Positions 33,831-44,359 of a DNA stretch of 64,000 nt are shown here, piece after piece. The position numbers and the translations under genes were made by a program. The stretch is from positions 620,001 to 684,000 of the forward strand of contig NZ_VELE01000001.1 of assembly GCF_007681555.1 (NCBI RefSeq), given 5' to 3'. A model generated the notes under the pieces. It did not search any database. It was given only the letters and a program-made list of their open reading frames with translations, and was not told the DNA's origin. The DNA is from Kocuria salsicia (GTDB taxonomy: Bacteria; Actinomycetota; Actinomycetes; Actinomycetales; Micrococcaceae). Numbering within the stretch: the first letter of the stretch is position 1; each line of letters opens with the position of its first letter.

Positions 33831-33849
33831 CGGCGGGAACCGACCGGGC

Positions 33850-34191
33850 TCAGCCCCAGTGCGGAGGACGCTGCCGCCTCAGCCACTCCTCGTGCCCGGC
33901 CTCGCCCTGCACCTCCCGGGGGTCCGGCGCGTCCGCGCCGAGGTCATCGGGGGAACCGGCCCACCGGGTGTTGCCCAGTGCGCGTTCCGTGTCCGGCACG
34001 GTGCCGCCGGTGGCACGCCGGTGCGAGCCGCGGCGTCGCCCTGGCACCGCGTCGGGCCCGGCGCCAGAAGTCCTGCCAGGGGCCGGGGCGCGCACCACAG
34101 CCGACGCCGCATCGGGTACCGCATTGTCTGTCCGGCCGGACGCTTCACCGGGCGTCGTGCCAGTGCGTGAGGTGTCGCCGTCAGAGCCCAC
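33850..34191 (-). CDS. Small protein with conserved WLRRQRPPHWG C-terminus
   Basis: About 113 residues, largely disordered (Gly/Arg/Thr/Asp/Pro) except for the end, ERALGNTRWAGSPDDLGAD and HEEWLRRQRPPHWG. I know of similar short C-terminal motifs in related actinobacteria but not of a function. GTG 34191 overlaps the helicase-like gene by 11 nt, so it is probably coupled to it; an ATG at 34242 would extend further into that gene. Confidence 0.55.
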   Translation of the reverse strand: MGSDGDTSRTGTTPGEASGRTDNAVPDAASAVVRAPAPGRTSGAGPDAVPGRRRGSHRRATGGTVPDTERALGNTRWAGSPDDLGADAPDPREVQGEAGHEEWLRRQRPPHWG

Positions 34192-37100
34192 GCGCGGAGC
34201 TTCCCCGGCCTGCGCCCGCTGCCGGCGCCCCGTCCGCGGCACCCAGTCCGAGGTAGCGCTGCACGAGTCCCGCCACGGTCTGCGGATCCGTGAAGACCTC
34301 CACCGACCACAGGCTCACATAGTTCCAACCCGCCCGTTCGAGCTGCTGCGGGATCAGGCGCGAACGCTCCCGCACGCTCAACGCACGGCTGCGGTCCGAG
34401 CCGTCCGAGCGCAGTGCCACAGGGATCCGCACGGCCTCTTCGACGCCGCCGCCGTGCAGCACCGCTCCGGCGGACAGGGACTCCGTCTCCGCGTAGGCCG
34501 CCATGTCCACGGCGTGGGCGTAGCCCGTGTGCACCGTGGCGCCGGCCGCGCGCAGGCGGCGCGCGAGGTCGTCGACGAGCGCATCCGGGGCATCGTGCGA
34601 ATCCTCGGACTCCGTGGCTGCCCTCTCGGAGGTGGTGCCGTCACCGAAGAGCACCTCGAGCATGTGGTACATGTCCTTGGCTCCGTACTTCAGCCGGCGC
34701 GGCTCGGTGTCCTTGGGGTGGATCGACGTCACGATGTGGGTGTGCCGGCGCGCACGCGTCATGCCGCGCACAAACGCCTGCCGACCATCCCGCTCGGACA
34801 GGGACCCCAGCTGGGGGGTGCTGCGACCGGACGTCGTCCGGCCGAAGCCCAGGGAGAAGATCACGGTGTCCCGCTCGATGCCCGCGGCACGGTGGAGCTC
34901 CACCACCCGGAAGGACTCGTGCCCCGGAGCGAAGAACTCCTCCGACTCCCCCGTCTCCCGCAGCCTGCGCTGGACGGCCTGGGCCACCCGGGAGGCGTGC
35001 ATCGCGCTCGCCGTGACCACCGCGAGCGAGCGCTCGGGGTGCCGCGCCGCGTGGGCGAAAACGAGGTCCACGGTGCGGAGCACCTCCGCGGTAGGGGCCT
35101 GCACCCCTTCACTGCCCGCGGTGAGCACGCCCACCCCGTCCTCGACGTATTCCGCGGACAGGCCCGTGGTGGGACTCATCAGCTCGGAGGCGAATGGCAC
35201 ACGGGTCAGTGCGCCTCCGTAGAACGCCTCGTTGAGGTAGCTGAACAGCCTCGGGTCCAGAGGCCGGCGCACCGAGGTGAGGGAGCGGGTGTCCACGACC
35301 CGCGAGAGTGCCTCGTGGGCGGAGTCCACCTCCGCCACGGGGTGCGGTGTGTCCCGGCCGGCCAGTTGCGGCGCCACCGTGAACGGCTGCGGACCGCCGG
35401 CGTGCTCGTCTCCGAAGGCGATCACCTGCTGCGCCTTGACGACCGCGGGCAGAGCAGCCGCCAGCGGCGTGGACTCGGCGTCCAGGACCACCACCGTGTC
35501 CACCTCCTGGTCCTCGCCGAGGGTGGCGGTGAGCACCAGGGGGCTGGCCGTCCACACGGGCACGAGCGACGGTGTCAGGTGCTGCACCCGGTCCAGGTCC
35601 TGCGTGTTCACGTGCCCGCTGCGCAGCATGTCCCGCAGCGCTACGGCCTCGCGCGGAAAGCGGCGGGCGTCGCGGGCCCAGCGGGTCGAGAGCTCGTGCT
35701 CGAGGCGCGCCGGGGCTGCGGCCACGTGCGCTGAGTCGGCCCGGCGGAACGCGGACTCCGTCCTGCGCAGCTCGGAGCCGTCCGGCATGGCCACGAAGTC
35801 GTCGCCGCTGATCATGGCCTCCAGCACCGACTGCCACCACGCGAGCTCCAGCTCTTCCCCCACCCGGTCCGCAGGCACCCCGCGCGTCTCCAGGTCCTGC
35901 AGGAACTCCCCGAGGCCGCGGGCGCGCAGGTCGTCCAGCAGGACGGTGCGCTCGGGCAGGGTGCTCAGGTGGGGCTCGTCGTTGATCAGCTCCTCGAGGA
36001 TCGCCCCGAGCTCGTCCACGGTCGCGGACTCCAGACGGACGGCCGTGGCCGAGCCCTCCAGGGCGATGGCGAGCCCCTCCAGGTCCTCCCGAAAACGACG
36101 GTGCGTGCGCAGGGTCTCCTCGGCCCGGTCAGAGACCGCGGGCTGCTCCAGGGTGGTGGCCCACTGCCGCCACCTGTCCCGCTCGGACTGCACCTTCACC
36201 AGCGCCGCGTGCAGGTCCGAAAGGTGGACCCCGGGGCGGATGTACTCCTTGGCCGCCTTGCGCAGCCGGGAACGCTGCAGCCCGCTCAGCTCGATCTCGT
36301 GGTCACGCCGCCAGGCCGCGGAAGCCGTGGCCGCAATCAGGTCCGTGACGGGGCGGTCGTAGATGTCCGGGGTGAGGTACTCCAGGGAGTTCCCCACGTC
36401 GATCACGAGCTCGAGCTGCTGCTCCCACTCGGCGATGGTCGTGCCCACGCGCAGGCCCGAGACGCCCAGGACGTTGCGCATGGCGGTGGTGAGCGTGGTC
36501 AGCTCGAGCAGCAGGGACTTGGCGAGGTCGTGGGCCTGGCGCGCCTCGTCGTCGTTGACCAGACGGGCGCCGTGCCACGGGCTGGACAGGGCGGCCTCGT
36601 CGAAGGCTCCGAGGGAGGCCGCGCGCTGGAGCTGGCGCTGCACCTCGCTGCGGTGGGACACGGCGTCGAGCACCGAGCGGCGGAACCGCACGGTCGTCTC
36701 GGGGCCCGGGTCCCGGGCGGTGAGCTGCGCCAGTGCCTGCATCGCCTCGTACGGGGACGCCTGCCAGCGGGGGCGGCGGGAGTGCAGAGAGTCCTCGTGC
36801 ACGCGCAGCTGCTCGCGAGAGCGGCGCAGTGCGTCGTGGATCGCCTCGGTCGCGGGCTCGGCGGCGCGCTCGTTGCGGGCCACGGCCCGCACGAGGCGTT
36901 GGGCGACGTCGTCCGGGCTCAGGTGCGAGCCCAGGGGCAGCACGAGCGAGTCCAGGCCCGCCCTGTTCCAGGCGCGCGTGAACGAGGCGAGGGTGGTGCG
37001 GGACTCCCCCAGCACGAGCACGCTGCGACCGCGGTGCACGAGCGCGCCCACGGTGGCGACCGCAGTGTCCACGGCGGGGGTGCCCACGGGCGTGCTCACC

Positions 37101-38011
37101 ACGAAGCTCTCACCCTGCTCGGCGAGGTCCACAACATCCTGCTGGTTCGCGTCCAGGTCCGTGAGCAGCAACTCGTCCGCGGGATCGCGGTCGTCGAGTG
37201 CCGGAGCCTTGTTCTGCAGCGGGCGAACCACCGGCAGCTTGCCCACCTCCGGGTTCTTCAGGCGGGCGAGCGCCTCGACCACCTCAGTGCGGGCCACCAC
37301 GTGCTCGTCCGCCGGGCGCTCGTGCAGGTCCGCGAACGTGGAGACCACGAGCTGGTGCTCCACGTGCATCCCGGGGACGTCCACGGCGAGCTGGCGCAGG
37401 ATCTCCAGCACCGGGGCGGGGTCGAGCTTGCGCGTGCCGTACGCGAGCCGGGACATCTCCGCCGTGGCCAGCTCCACCCCGTGGTCCTCGCGCAGCCGAC
37501 GCACCAGCGCCGGGTTCAGCCGCGCGGGGCCCACGATGTGCAGCTCGAAGTCCTTGTGGTCCGGACGCAGCTTGATGGTGACCGGGGCAAGCAGCACGGG
37601 CGCGATGAAGCGTCGCAGCCCGTCTGCCACCGGGTCCGCGAGCCACGACGCCGTCCCGGCGGCGAGGTACGCGGCGTCCAGGCCGTGCATCACGGACAGC
37701 TCGTGGATCTTCGTGCGCAGTGCACGCGCGGAGCGTACCGCCCGGTCGTAGGCGGGCGTGTCCTGGTGGATCATCGTGGACAGTCGCGTGGGCCGCTGCA
37801 TGAGCAGCTGCGCCTGGCCCGAGGAGTTCGCCTCCGTGAGGTCGATGCACACGTTGTCCACCTGGTTGAAGTCCAGCAGCGTGTCCGGACCCGTGTAGGC
37901 GTCCATCTGCTGGGTCCAGGACCTCAGGGACACGCGGGGGTGCTCCGAACCGGTGGAGGCACGGTCCGCCGCCTGGGGGGTCGATCGGTCCTGGGACGGG
38001 GGTGTCGGCAT
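34181..38011 (-). CDS. Large SF1-helicase-like protein with degenerate ATPase motifs and C-terminal nuclease-like domain
   Basis: 1276 residues. The order of SF1 helicase motifs is recognisable: ANQQDVVDLAEQGESFVVSTPVGTP (284-312, where GxGKT should be; the lysine is absent), VDTVVVLDAES (838-848, in place of DEAQ), FGDEHAGGP (866-874), RRPLDPRLFSYLNEAFYGG (915-933), AGIERDTVIFSLGFGRT (1043-1059) and AFVRGMTRARRH (1079-1090). Residues 1145-1250 resemble a Vsr/MTES_1575-type endonuclease domain, but its catalytic acid motif is also unclear. Coiled regions fill 380-780. Start ATG 38011 has the RBS AGGAG. ATP hydrolysis is doubtful from the sequence; a regulatory or binding role is possible. Confidence 0.8.
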   Translation of the reverse strand: MPTPPSQDRSTPQAADRASTGSEHPRVSLRSWTQQMDAYTGPDTLLDFNQVDNVCIDLTEANSSGQAQLLMQRPTRLSTMIHQDTPAYDRAVRSARALRTKIHELSVMHGLDAAYLAAGTASWLADPVADGLRRFIAPVLLAPVTIKLRPDHKDFELHIVGPARLNPALVRRLREDHGVELATAEMSRLAYGTRKLDPAPVLEILRQLAVDVPGMHVEHQLVVSTFADLHERPADEHVVARTEVVEALARLKNPEVGKLPVVRPLQNKAPALDDRDPADELLLTDLDANQQDVVDLAEQGESFVVSTPVGTPAVDTAVATVGALVHRGRSVLVLGESRTTLASFTRAWNRAGLDSLVLPLGSHLSPDDVAQRLVRAVARNERAAEPATEAIHDALRRSREQLRVHEDSLHSRRPRWQASPYEAMQALAQLTARDPGPETTVRFRRSVLDAVSHRSEVQRQLQRAASLGAFDEAALSSPWHGARLVNDDEARQAHDLAKSLLLELTTLTTAMRNVLGVSGLRVGTTIAEWEQQLELVIDVGNSLEYLTPDIYDRPVTDLIAATASAAWRRDHEIELSGLQRSRLRKAAKEYIRPGVHLSDLHAALVKVQSERDRWRQWATTLEQPAVSDRAEETLRTHRRFREDLEGLAIALEGSATAVRLESATVDELGAILEELINDEPHLSTLPERTVLLDDLRARGLGEFLQDLETRGVPADRVGEELELAWWQSVLEAMISGDDFVAMPDGSELRRTESAFRRADSAHVAAAPARLEHELSTRWARDARRFPREAVALRDMLRSGHVNTQDLDRVQHLTPSLVPVWTASPLVLTATLGEDQEVDTVVVLDAESTPLAAALPAVVKAQQVIAFGDEHAGGPQPFTVAPQLAGRDTPHPVAEVDSAHEALSRVVDTRSLTSVRRPLDPRLFSYLNEAFYGGALTRVPFASELMSPTTGLSAEYVEDGVGVLTAGSEGVQAPTAEVLRTVDLVFAHAARHPERSLAVVTASAMHASRVAQAVQRRLRETGESEEFFAPGHESFRVVELHRAAGIERDTVIFSLGFGRTTSGRSTPQLGSLSERDGRQAFVRGMTRARRHTHIVTSIHPKDTEPRRLKYGAKDMYHMLEVLFGDGTTSERAATESEDSHDAPDALVDDLARRLRAAGATVHTGYAHAVDMAAYAETESLSAGAVLHGGGVEEAVRIPVALRSDGSDRSRALSVRERSRLIPQQLERAGWNYVSLWSVEVFTDPQTVAGLVQRYLGLGAADGAPAAGAGRGSSARGL

Positions 38012-38028
38012 GGTGCTCCTACTCACGA

Positions 38029-38073
38029 GTGCGCCGGCCTGCATCCCGTGGGGGACGGGGCGGACCGGCGCAC
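38029..38073. terminator. Hairpin terminator after guaA
   Basis: GTGCGCCGG (38029-38037) and CCGGCGCAC (38065-38073), with a second inner stem CCCGT/ACGGG. It lies between the guaA stop and the RBS of the helicase-like gene. Confidence 0.6.
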
Positions 38074-38103
38074 CGGAACTGACGGTGACTCAGACGGTGG
38101 GGT

Positions 38104-39702
38104 TCACTCCCACTCGATGGTTCCCGGCGGCTTGGACGTGACGTCCAGAACCACCCGGTTGATCTCCTCCACCTCGTTGGTGATCCGGTTGGAGATCCGC
38201 GCGAGCAGCTCGGAGGGCAGCCGCGACCAGTCCGCGGTCATGGCGTCCTCGGAGCTCACGGGGCGCAGCACGATGGGGTGGCCGTAGGTGCGGCCGTCGC
38301 CCTGCACACCCACGGAGTGCACGTCCGCGAGCAGCACCACGGGCATCTGCCAGACCTCGTCGTCGAGACCGGCGCGGGTCAGCTCCTCACGGGCGATCGC
38401 GTCCGCGCGGCGCAGGATGTCCAGGCGCTGCTCGGTGACCTCACCGATGATGCGGATGCCCAGGCCCGGGCCGGGGAACGGCTGGCGGCCCACGATGTTC
38501 TCGGGCAGCCCGAGCTCGCGGCCCACCGCGCGGACCTCGTCCTTGAACAGTGCGCGCAGCGGTTCCACGAGCTCGAACTGCAGGTCCTCGGGGAGCCCGC
38601 CCACGTTGTGGTGGCTCTTGATGTTGGCCGCACCCTCGCCGCCGCCGGACTCGACGACGTCCGGGTAGAGGGTGCCCTGCACCAGGAACCGCACGGGTTC
38701 GCCGTCCGCGGCCTCCTCGCTGAGCACCTTGTGCTCCGCGGCCTCGAATGCGCGGATGAACTCGCGCCCAATGTTCTTGCGCTTGGTCTCCGGGTCCGTG
38801 ACGCCCTCGAGCGCCCCGAGGAAGCGCTCCTTCTCCCGGGCTATGTGCAGCTTGATCCCGGTCGCGGCCACGTAGTCCTTCTCGACCTGCTCCACCTCGT
38901 CCTGGCGCATCAGGCCGTGGTCCACGAGCACGCACGTGAGCCGGTCCCCGATCGCGCGCTGCACGAGCGCGGCCGCCACCGCGGAGTCCACCCCGCCGGA
39001 GAGGCCGCACAGCGCCTTGCCGTCGCCCACCTGGGCACGGATGGCCGCAACCTGCTCCTCGATGATGTTGCCGGTGGACCAGGTGGGGCTGAGCCGGGCG
39101 CCGTTGAAGAGGAAGTTCTCCAGGACCTTCTGCCCGAAGGCAGAGTGCTTGACCTCGGGGTGCCACTGCACGCCGTAGAGCCCGCGCTCACGGTTCTCGA
39201 AGGCGGCCACGGGCGCGCCCTCGGTGGTCGCCAGGGTGGTGAAGCCCTCGGGCGCCGCCGTGACGGAGTCGCCGTGGCTCATCCACGTGGTCTGCACGTC
39301 AGGGGTGCCGTCCAGCAGCGTGCCCACGGTGTCGGCGGTGGCCGTGGCGGTGGTGGCGCCGTACTCGCGCACACCCGTGCGCTCGGCCGCGCCGCCCAGG
39401 GCGTTGGCCATCACCTGGAACCCGTAGCAGATCCCCAGGACGGGAACACCGGCCTGGAAGAGTTCGGCATCGCGCTGCGGGGCTCCCGGTGCGTACACGG
39501 AGGCGGGCCCGCCCGAGAGGATCAGGGCCGCGGGGTTGCGCTGCAGGATCTTCTCGGTGGACCAGGTGTGCGGAACGATCTCGGAGTACACATTCGCCTC
39601 GCGCACCCTGCGGGCGATCAGCTGCGCGTACTGCGCACCGTAATCGACCACGAGTACCGGGCGTTGTTCCAGGTCGCTCAGGTTCTCAGGGGATTCAGTC
39701 AC
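38104..39702 (-). CDS. guaA: GMP synthase (glutamine-hydrolysing)
   Basis: A 532-residue enzyme that aminates XMP to GMP. The class I glutaminase has its nucleophile Cys92 in GICYGFQ and His/Glu in WHPE (181-183); the ATP pyrophosphatase loop is SGGVDS (235-240). The C-terminal dimerisation domain ends with GTIEWE. Start GTG 39702 ([10 protein letters not shown]) lies 7 nt after TAGACT; a longer frame from 39732 is less likely. It works with guaB at 42.6 kb. Confidence 0.97.
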   Translation of the reverse strand: MTESPENLSDLEQRPVLVVDYGAQYAQLIARRVREANVYSEIVPHTWSTEKILQRNPAALILSGGPASVYAPGAPQRDAELFQAGVPVLGICYGFQVMANALGGAAERTGVREYGATTATATADTVGTLLDGTPDVQTTWMSHGDSVTAAPEGFTTLATTEGAPVAAFENRERGLYGVQWHPEVKHSAFGQKVLENFLFNGARLSPTWSTGNIIEEQVAAIRAQVGDGKALCGLSGGVDSAVAAALVQRAIGDRLTCVLVDHGLMRQDEVEQVEKDYVAATGIKLHIAREKERFLGALEGVTDPETKRKNIGREFIRAFEAAEHKVLSEEAADGEPVRFLVQGTLYPDVVESGGGEGAANIKSHHNVGGLPEDLQFELVEPLRALFKDEVRAVGRELGLPENIVGRQPFPGPGLGIRIIGEVTEQRLDILRRADAIAREELTRAGLDDEVWQMPVVLLADVHSVGVQGDGRTYGHPIVLRPVSSEDAMTADWSRLPSELLARISNRITNEVEEINRVVLDVTSKPPGTIEWE

Positions 39703-39709
39703 GCGGACA

Positions 39710-39715
39710 AGTCTA
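39710..39715 (-). promoter_or_regulatory. Putative -10 box of guaA (leaderless)
   Basis: TAGACT on the minus strand followed by 7 nt (tgtccgc) and GTG 39702. Confidence 0.45.
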
Positions 39716-39744
39716 GAACACGGCACAGACACGCCCCGCCGGTC

Positions 39745-40338
39745 TCAGTAGCGCTTGGCGGCCCTCGGATTGGCGGCGAGCTCCGCCTCGGTGGAGCGGT
39801 GGATCTTGCGCTCCACGATGAACGAGAGGAAGGGCACCACGCCGCCCAGGGCCATCACGACCAGCTGCGCGAAGGGCCACCGCATCAACGACCACACGCG
39901 CAGGCAGGAGAGGATGTAGACCACGTAGAACCAGCCGTGGACGATGAGGATCCACGTGGAGACGTTGACCCCACCGGCGAGGTTCTCGAGGTCCAGGTTC
40001 TGCCACCCGAGCGCCACAGTCTGGCCCGTGGCCTTGTCCGTGCCTCCGGCGATGAGGTCGTAGTGGAAGCCGTAGCGGGTGACCATCTCCGCCACGAGAA
40101 GCAGCAGGAACGTGCCGGAGACCCACGCGCACACCTTGTACACGTTCAGCGCGGTGCGGATCTGGGCCTCGGTGCCGCCGAAGCGGCGCCGCGGCTTCAG
40201 CGCGGCGGCCTTGGCGCGCACGCTGTCCGGCACGGTCGCCCGTTCCGGGGTGGCGTCCTGGGGCGCGGTGACCCGCACGCCGTCTGTGCGGCGCACCGGG
40301 CGGGGCTGCTGGTCGTTCTTCGGCGTGGGCTCAGTCAT
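39745..40338 (-). CDS. DUF3817-family membrane protein
   Basis: 197 residues. A disordered N-terminus of about 55 residues is followed by IRTALNVYKVCAWVSGTFLLLLVAEMV, a polar loop, and helices STWILIVHGWFYVVYILSCLRVW and WPFAQLVVMALGGVVPFLSFIVERKI. This matches DUF3817 (YdzA-like) membrane proteins of unknown role. ATG 40338 overlaps the SURF1 stop (40331) by 8 nt, so the two are coupled. The location between SURF1 and guaA is the main context clue. Confidence 0.85.
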   Translation of the reverse strand: MTEPTPKNDQQPRPVRRTDGVRVTAPQDATPERATVPDSVRAKAAALKPRRRFGGTEAQIRTALNVYKVCAWVSGTFLLLLVAEMVTRYGFHYDLIAGGTDKATGQTVALGWQNLDLENLAGGVNVSTWILIVHGWFYVVYILSCLRVWSLMRWPFAQLVVMALGGVVPFLSFIVERKIHRSTEAELAANPRAAKRY

Positions 40339-41377
40339 GGGGTGCTCCGTTGTCGGATCGCGGGGTGGGGTTCTCTGAGGACGACGCTGCGCCGCTGGCT
40401 CCGGCGCGCCGCGCACCCGGGCGGGCGGCGTCCTCGTGTGGGACGTTGCCGCGGGCGCGGGCCGCGACGGCCGGCTGGTCGTCGAAGTAGTAGAAGCACT
40501 GGTCCTGCGCGTCCCAGTAGTAGTAGGACTGCTCAGCCTCGTCCCAGAAGTAGTCGCCCTCGAAGTAGAAGTACTCCTCCGGGTTCTCCTCGCGCAGCTG
40601 CTCGTCGCGGACGAAGCGCCACCACATGAAGAATGCGAACCCGGCGAAGACCACCCACTCGATGGCGTAGAAGAGGTTCAGTGCGTGCACAGATGTGTCC
40701 GTGGGCTGCTGGTCGATCTGCAGGCGGCTCAGTCCTTGACCCATCAGGCTCGCGGAGTCCTCGAGCGCACCATCGGAGGACACCGGGGCCGGCTGGGCGG
40801 CGGGATTCTCCGAGAAGGCCGCCACGTAGCCGGAGTAGAGAGGCGTGTTCCACAGGTTGCTCAGCTGCGCCGTGGACACGGAACCCACCTGGTCCGAGGG
40901 CAGCTTCTCGCTGGGCAGCGGGGAGTCGGTGGGCAGCAGGCGCCCGATCACGCGGATCCGACCAGACGGCGCGGCGTCCGCCTGCTGGGGCGAGGCCACC
41001 CAGCCGCGGGCCACGGCGAGGGAGACGTCCGAGTCCGCGGCGTCCCACCGCTTCTGCGAGTCCGGGACCACGAGCTGCGTGACCACCCAGTACCCGGACG
41101 CACCGTCCTGGAGCCGCCCAGGCACGAGCACGGTGGAGTCCGGGACGTACGTGCCGGTCACGGAGACCACGTGGTCCGCCTGCTGGGAGGTGACCGCCTC
41201 ACCGGGTGTGGTGACGTCCGCGAGCGCCGAGACGCGGTCCTTTGCGGGATCCGCGACGGTCGAGGACTGCAGGGACGCGTTGAGCTGCCACATGCTGAGG
41301 CTCACGAAGAGCGCCGCCACGAGCAGGGCGGCCGCCAGAAAGGCCAGAGAGCGGGGGCGCAGGGCGGTTTTCAGCAC
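40331..41377 (-). CDS. SURF1-family protein with aromatic/acidic C-terminal tail
   Basis: 348 residues. A SURF1 layout is clear: an N-terminal helix (LAFLAAALLVAALFVSLSMWQL), the periplasmic domain with SVTGTYVPDSTVLVPGR and SGYWVVTQLVV, and a second helix (FYAIEWVVFAGFAFFMWWRFV). SURF1 assists cytochrome c oxidase assembly. After residue 265 comes a striking Tyr/Phe/Trp/Asp/Glu-rich stretch (269-298) and then a disordered tail. GTG 41377 follows TAGGGT by 6 nt. The tail function is unknown. Confidence 0.88.
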   Translation of the reverse strand: MLKTALRPRSLAFLAAALLVAALFVSLSMWQLNASLQSSTVADPAKDRVSALADVTTPGEAVTSQQADHVVSVTGTYVPDSTVLVPGRLQDGASGYWVVTQLVVPDSQKRWDAADSDVSLAVARGWVASPQQADAAPSGRIRVIGRLLPTDSPLPSEKLPSDQVGSVSTAQLSNLWNTPLYSGYVAAFSENPAAQPAPVSSDGALEDSASLMGQGLSRLQIDQQPTDTSVHALNLFYAIEWVVFAGFAFFMWWRFVRDEQLREENPEEYFYFEGDYFWDEAEQSYYYWDAQDQCFYYFDDQPAVAARARGNVPHEDAARPGARRAGASGAASSSENPTPRSDNGAPHD

Positions 41378-41383
41378 GGTTCA

Positions 41384-41389
41384 ACCCTA
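41384..41389 (-). promoter_or_regulatory. Putative -10 box of the SURF1 gene (leaderless)
   Basis: TAGGGT on the minus strand followed by 6 nt (tgaacc) and GTG 41377. Confidence 0.45.
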
Positions 41390-41455
41390 CTGGCCCGCGC
41401 TGGGCGTTTCCCACACCAGCGCACCCCGCGGGCAGGCCCGCGACGGCACCCGGGC

Positions 41456-42577
41456 TCAGCTGCGGATGACCACCTCGGCGCGCTGGAACTCCTTCAGGTC
41501 CGAGTAGCCGGTGGTGGCCATGGCGCGGCGCAGCGCACCCATCACGTTGGAGGAGCCGTCCACGTGCCGGGAGGGCCCGTTGAGCAGCTCGTCGAGCGGG
41601 CCGACCGTGCCCACGTGTGTGCGGACACCGCGCGGCGAGTGCGAGTGGTGCGCCTCTGCGCCCCACAGCCAGCCCTGTCCGGGTGCCTCCTCGGCGCGGG
41701 CCAGCAGGGTTCCGAGCATCACGGCGTCCGCGCCCATGGCGATGGCCTTGACGATGTCGCCCGAGGTGCCCAGACCGCCGTCGGCGATCACGTGGACGTA
41801 GCGGCCCCCGGACTCGTCGAGGTAGTCCCGACGCGCCGCGGCGACGTCCGAGACCGCCGTGGCCATGGCCGCGTGGATGCCGAGGATCGACTCGGTGCGC
41901 AGGGACGCTCCCCCACCGAAGCCCACCAGGACCCCGGCCGCTCCGGTGCGCATGAGGTGCAGCGCCGGGGTGTAGCCCGCGGCGCCGCCCACGATCACCG
42001 GGACGTCGAGGTCGTAGATGAACTTCTTGAGGTCCAGCGGCTCCTGCTCGCGCGAGACGTGCTCGGCGGAGACGGTGGTGCCGCGGATGACGAAGAGGTC
42101 CACGCCGGCCTCGAGGACCGTGCGGTAGTGCTCGACCACACGCTGCGGGGACAGGGAGCCCGAGACGATCACGCCGGCCTCCCGGATCTCGGCCAGACGG
42201 GCCTTGATGAGCTCGGGCTGGACGGGCGCCGAATAGAGCTCCTGCATCCGGCGCGTGGCCTGCGGCAGGTTCTCGGAGCTGAGGTCCGCGATCTCGTCCA
42301 GGGCCGGCTGCGGGTCCTCGTAGCGGGTCCACAGCCCCTCGAGGTCCAGCACGCCCAGACCACCCGCACGGCCCAGCTCGATGGCCGTGGCCGGGGACAT
42401 CACCGAGTCCATCGGCGCGCCCACCACGGGGATGTCGAACTGGTAGGCGTCGATCTGCCACGCGGTGCTCACGTCCCGCGGGTCCCGCGTGCGGCGGGAG
42501 GGGACCAGGGCGATCTCGTCCAGGCTGAACGTGCGGCGCGCCCGTTTGGAACGCCCAATCTCGATGTCGTAGCTCAC
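41456..42577 (-). CDS. GuaB3-family IMP dehydrogenase-related protein
   Basis: A 373-residue TIM-barrel paralogue of IMP dehydrogenase without CBS domains. The phosphate-binding motifs GADAVMLGT and GGRYVHVIADGGLGTSGDI and the C-terminal MGALRRAMATTGYSDLKEFQ are typical of GuaB3. The loop that holds the catalytic cysteine in true IMPDH reads GGGASLRTES (221-230) here; no Cys is present. It may have a different activity or a regulatory role. GTG 42577 has the RBS AAAGGA; a GTG at 42592 is the longer alternative. It is the next gene after guaB. Confidence 0.9.
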   Translation of the reverse strand: MSYDIEIGRSKRARRTFSLDEIALVPSRRTRDPRDVSTAWQIDAYQFDIPVVGAPMDSVMSPATAIELGRAGGLGVLDLEGLWTRYEDPQPALDEIADLSSENLPQATRRMQELYSAPVQPELIKARLAEIREAGVIVSGSLSPQRVVEHYRTVLEAGVDLFVIRGTTVSAEHVSREQEPLDLKKFIYDLDVPVIVGGAAGYTPALHLMRTGAAGVLVGFGGGASLRTESILGIHAAMATAVSDVAAARRDYLDESGGRYVHVIADGGLGTSGDIVKAIAMGADAVMLGTLLARAEEAPGQGWLWGAEAHHSHSPRGVRTHVGTVGPLDELLNGPSRHVDGSSNVMGALRRAMATTGYSDLKEFQRAEVVIRS

Positions 42578-42626
42578 GAAATGTCCTTTCACCGCGCGGC
42601 GCGCACGGGGATGGGTGCGGCGCGGA

Positions 42627-44186
<1,560 letters not shown>

Positions 44187-44359
44187 CTACGGCGCGGCTC
44201 CGACGCGCCCCCCGCCCGTTCGCCGCGGGTCGCAGGCTCCGGGCAGGGCCTGGGACCACGGCGTCGTACCGTGCGCGGGCCGCGGAGCGGACGACGTCAC
44301 ACCGCGTGCCGACGCCGTGCGGTCACCCCGGTGCGTGACGGCCGACCCGCGCGGGGCCC

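Noticed and set aside
33850..34242. Longer start (34242) for the small RPPHWG protein
   Set aside because: The extra residues lie deep inside the helicase-like gene and are basic low complexity; GTG 34191 gives the shorter overlap.
34181..38044. Longer start (38044) for the helicase-like gene
   Set aside because: ATG 38011 has a good AGGAG ribosome-binding site, and the extra eleven codons lie in the guaA terminator region.
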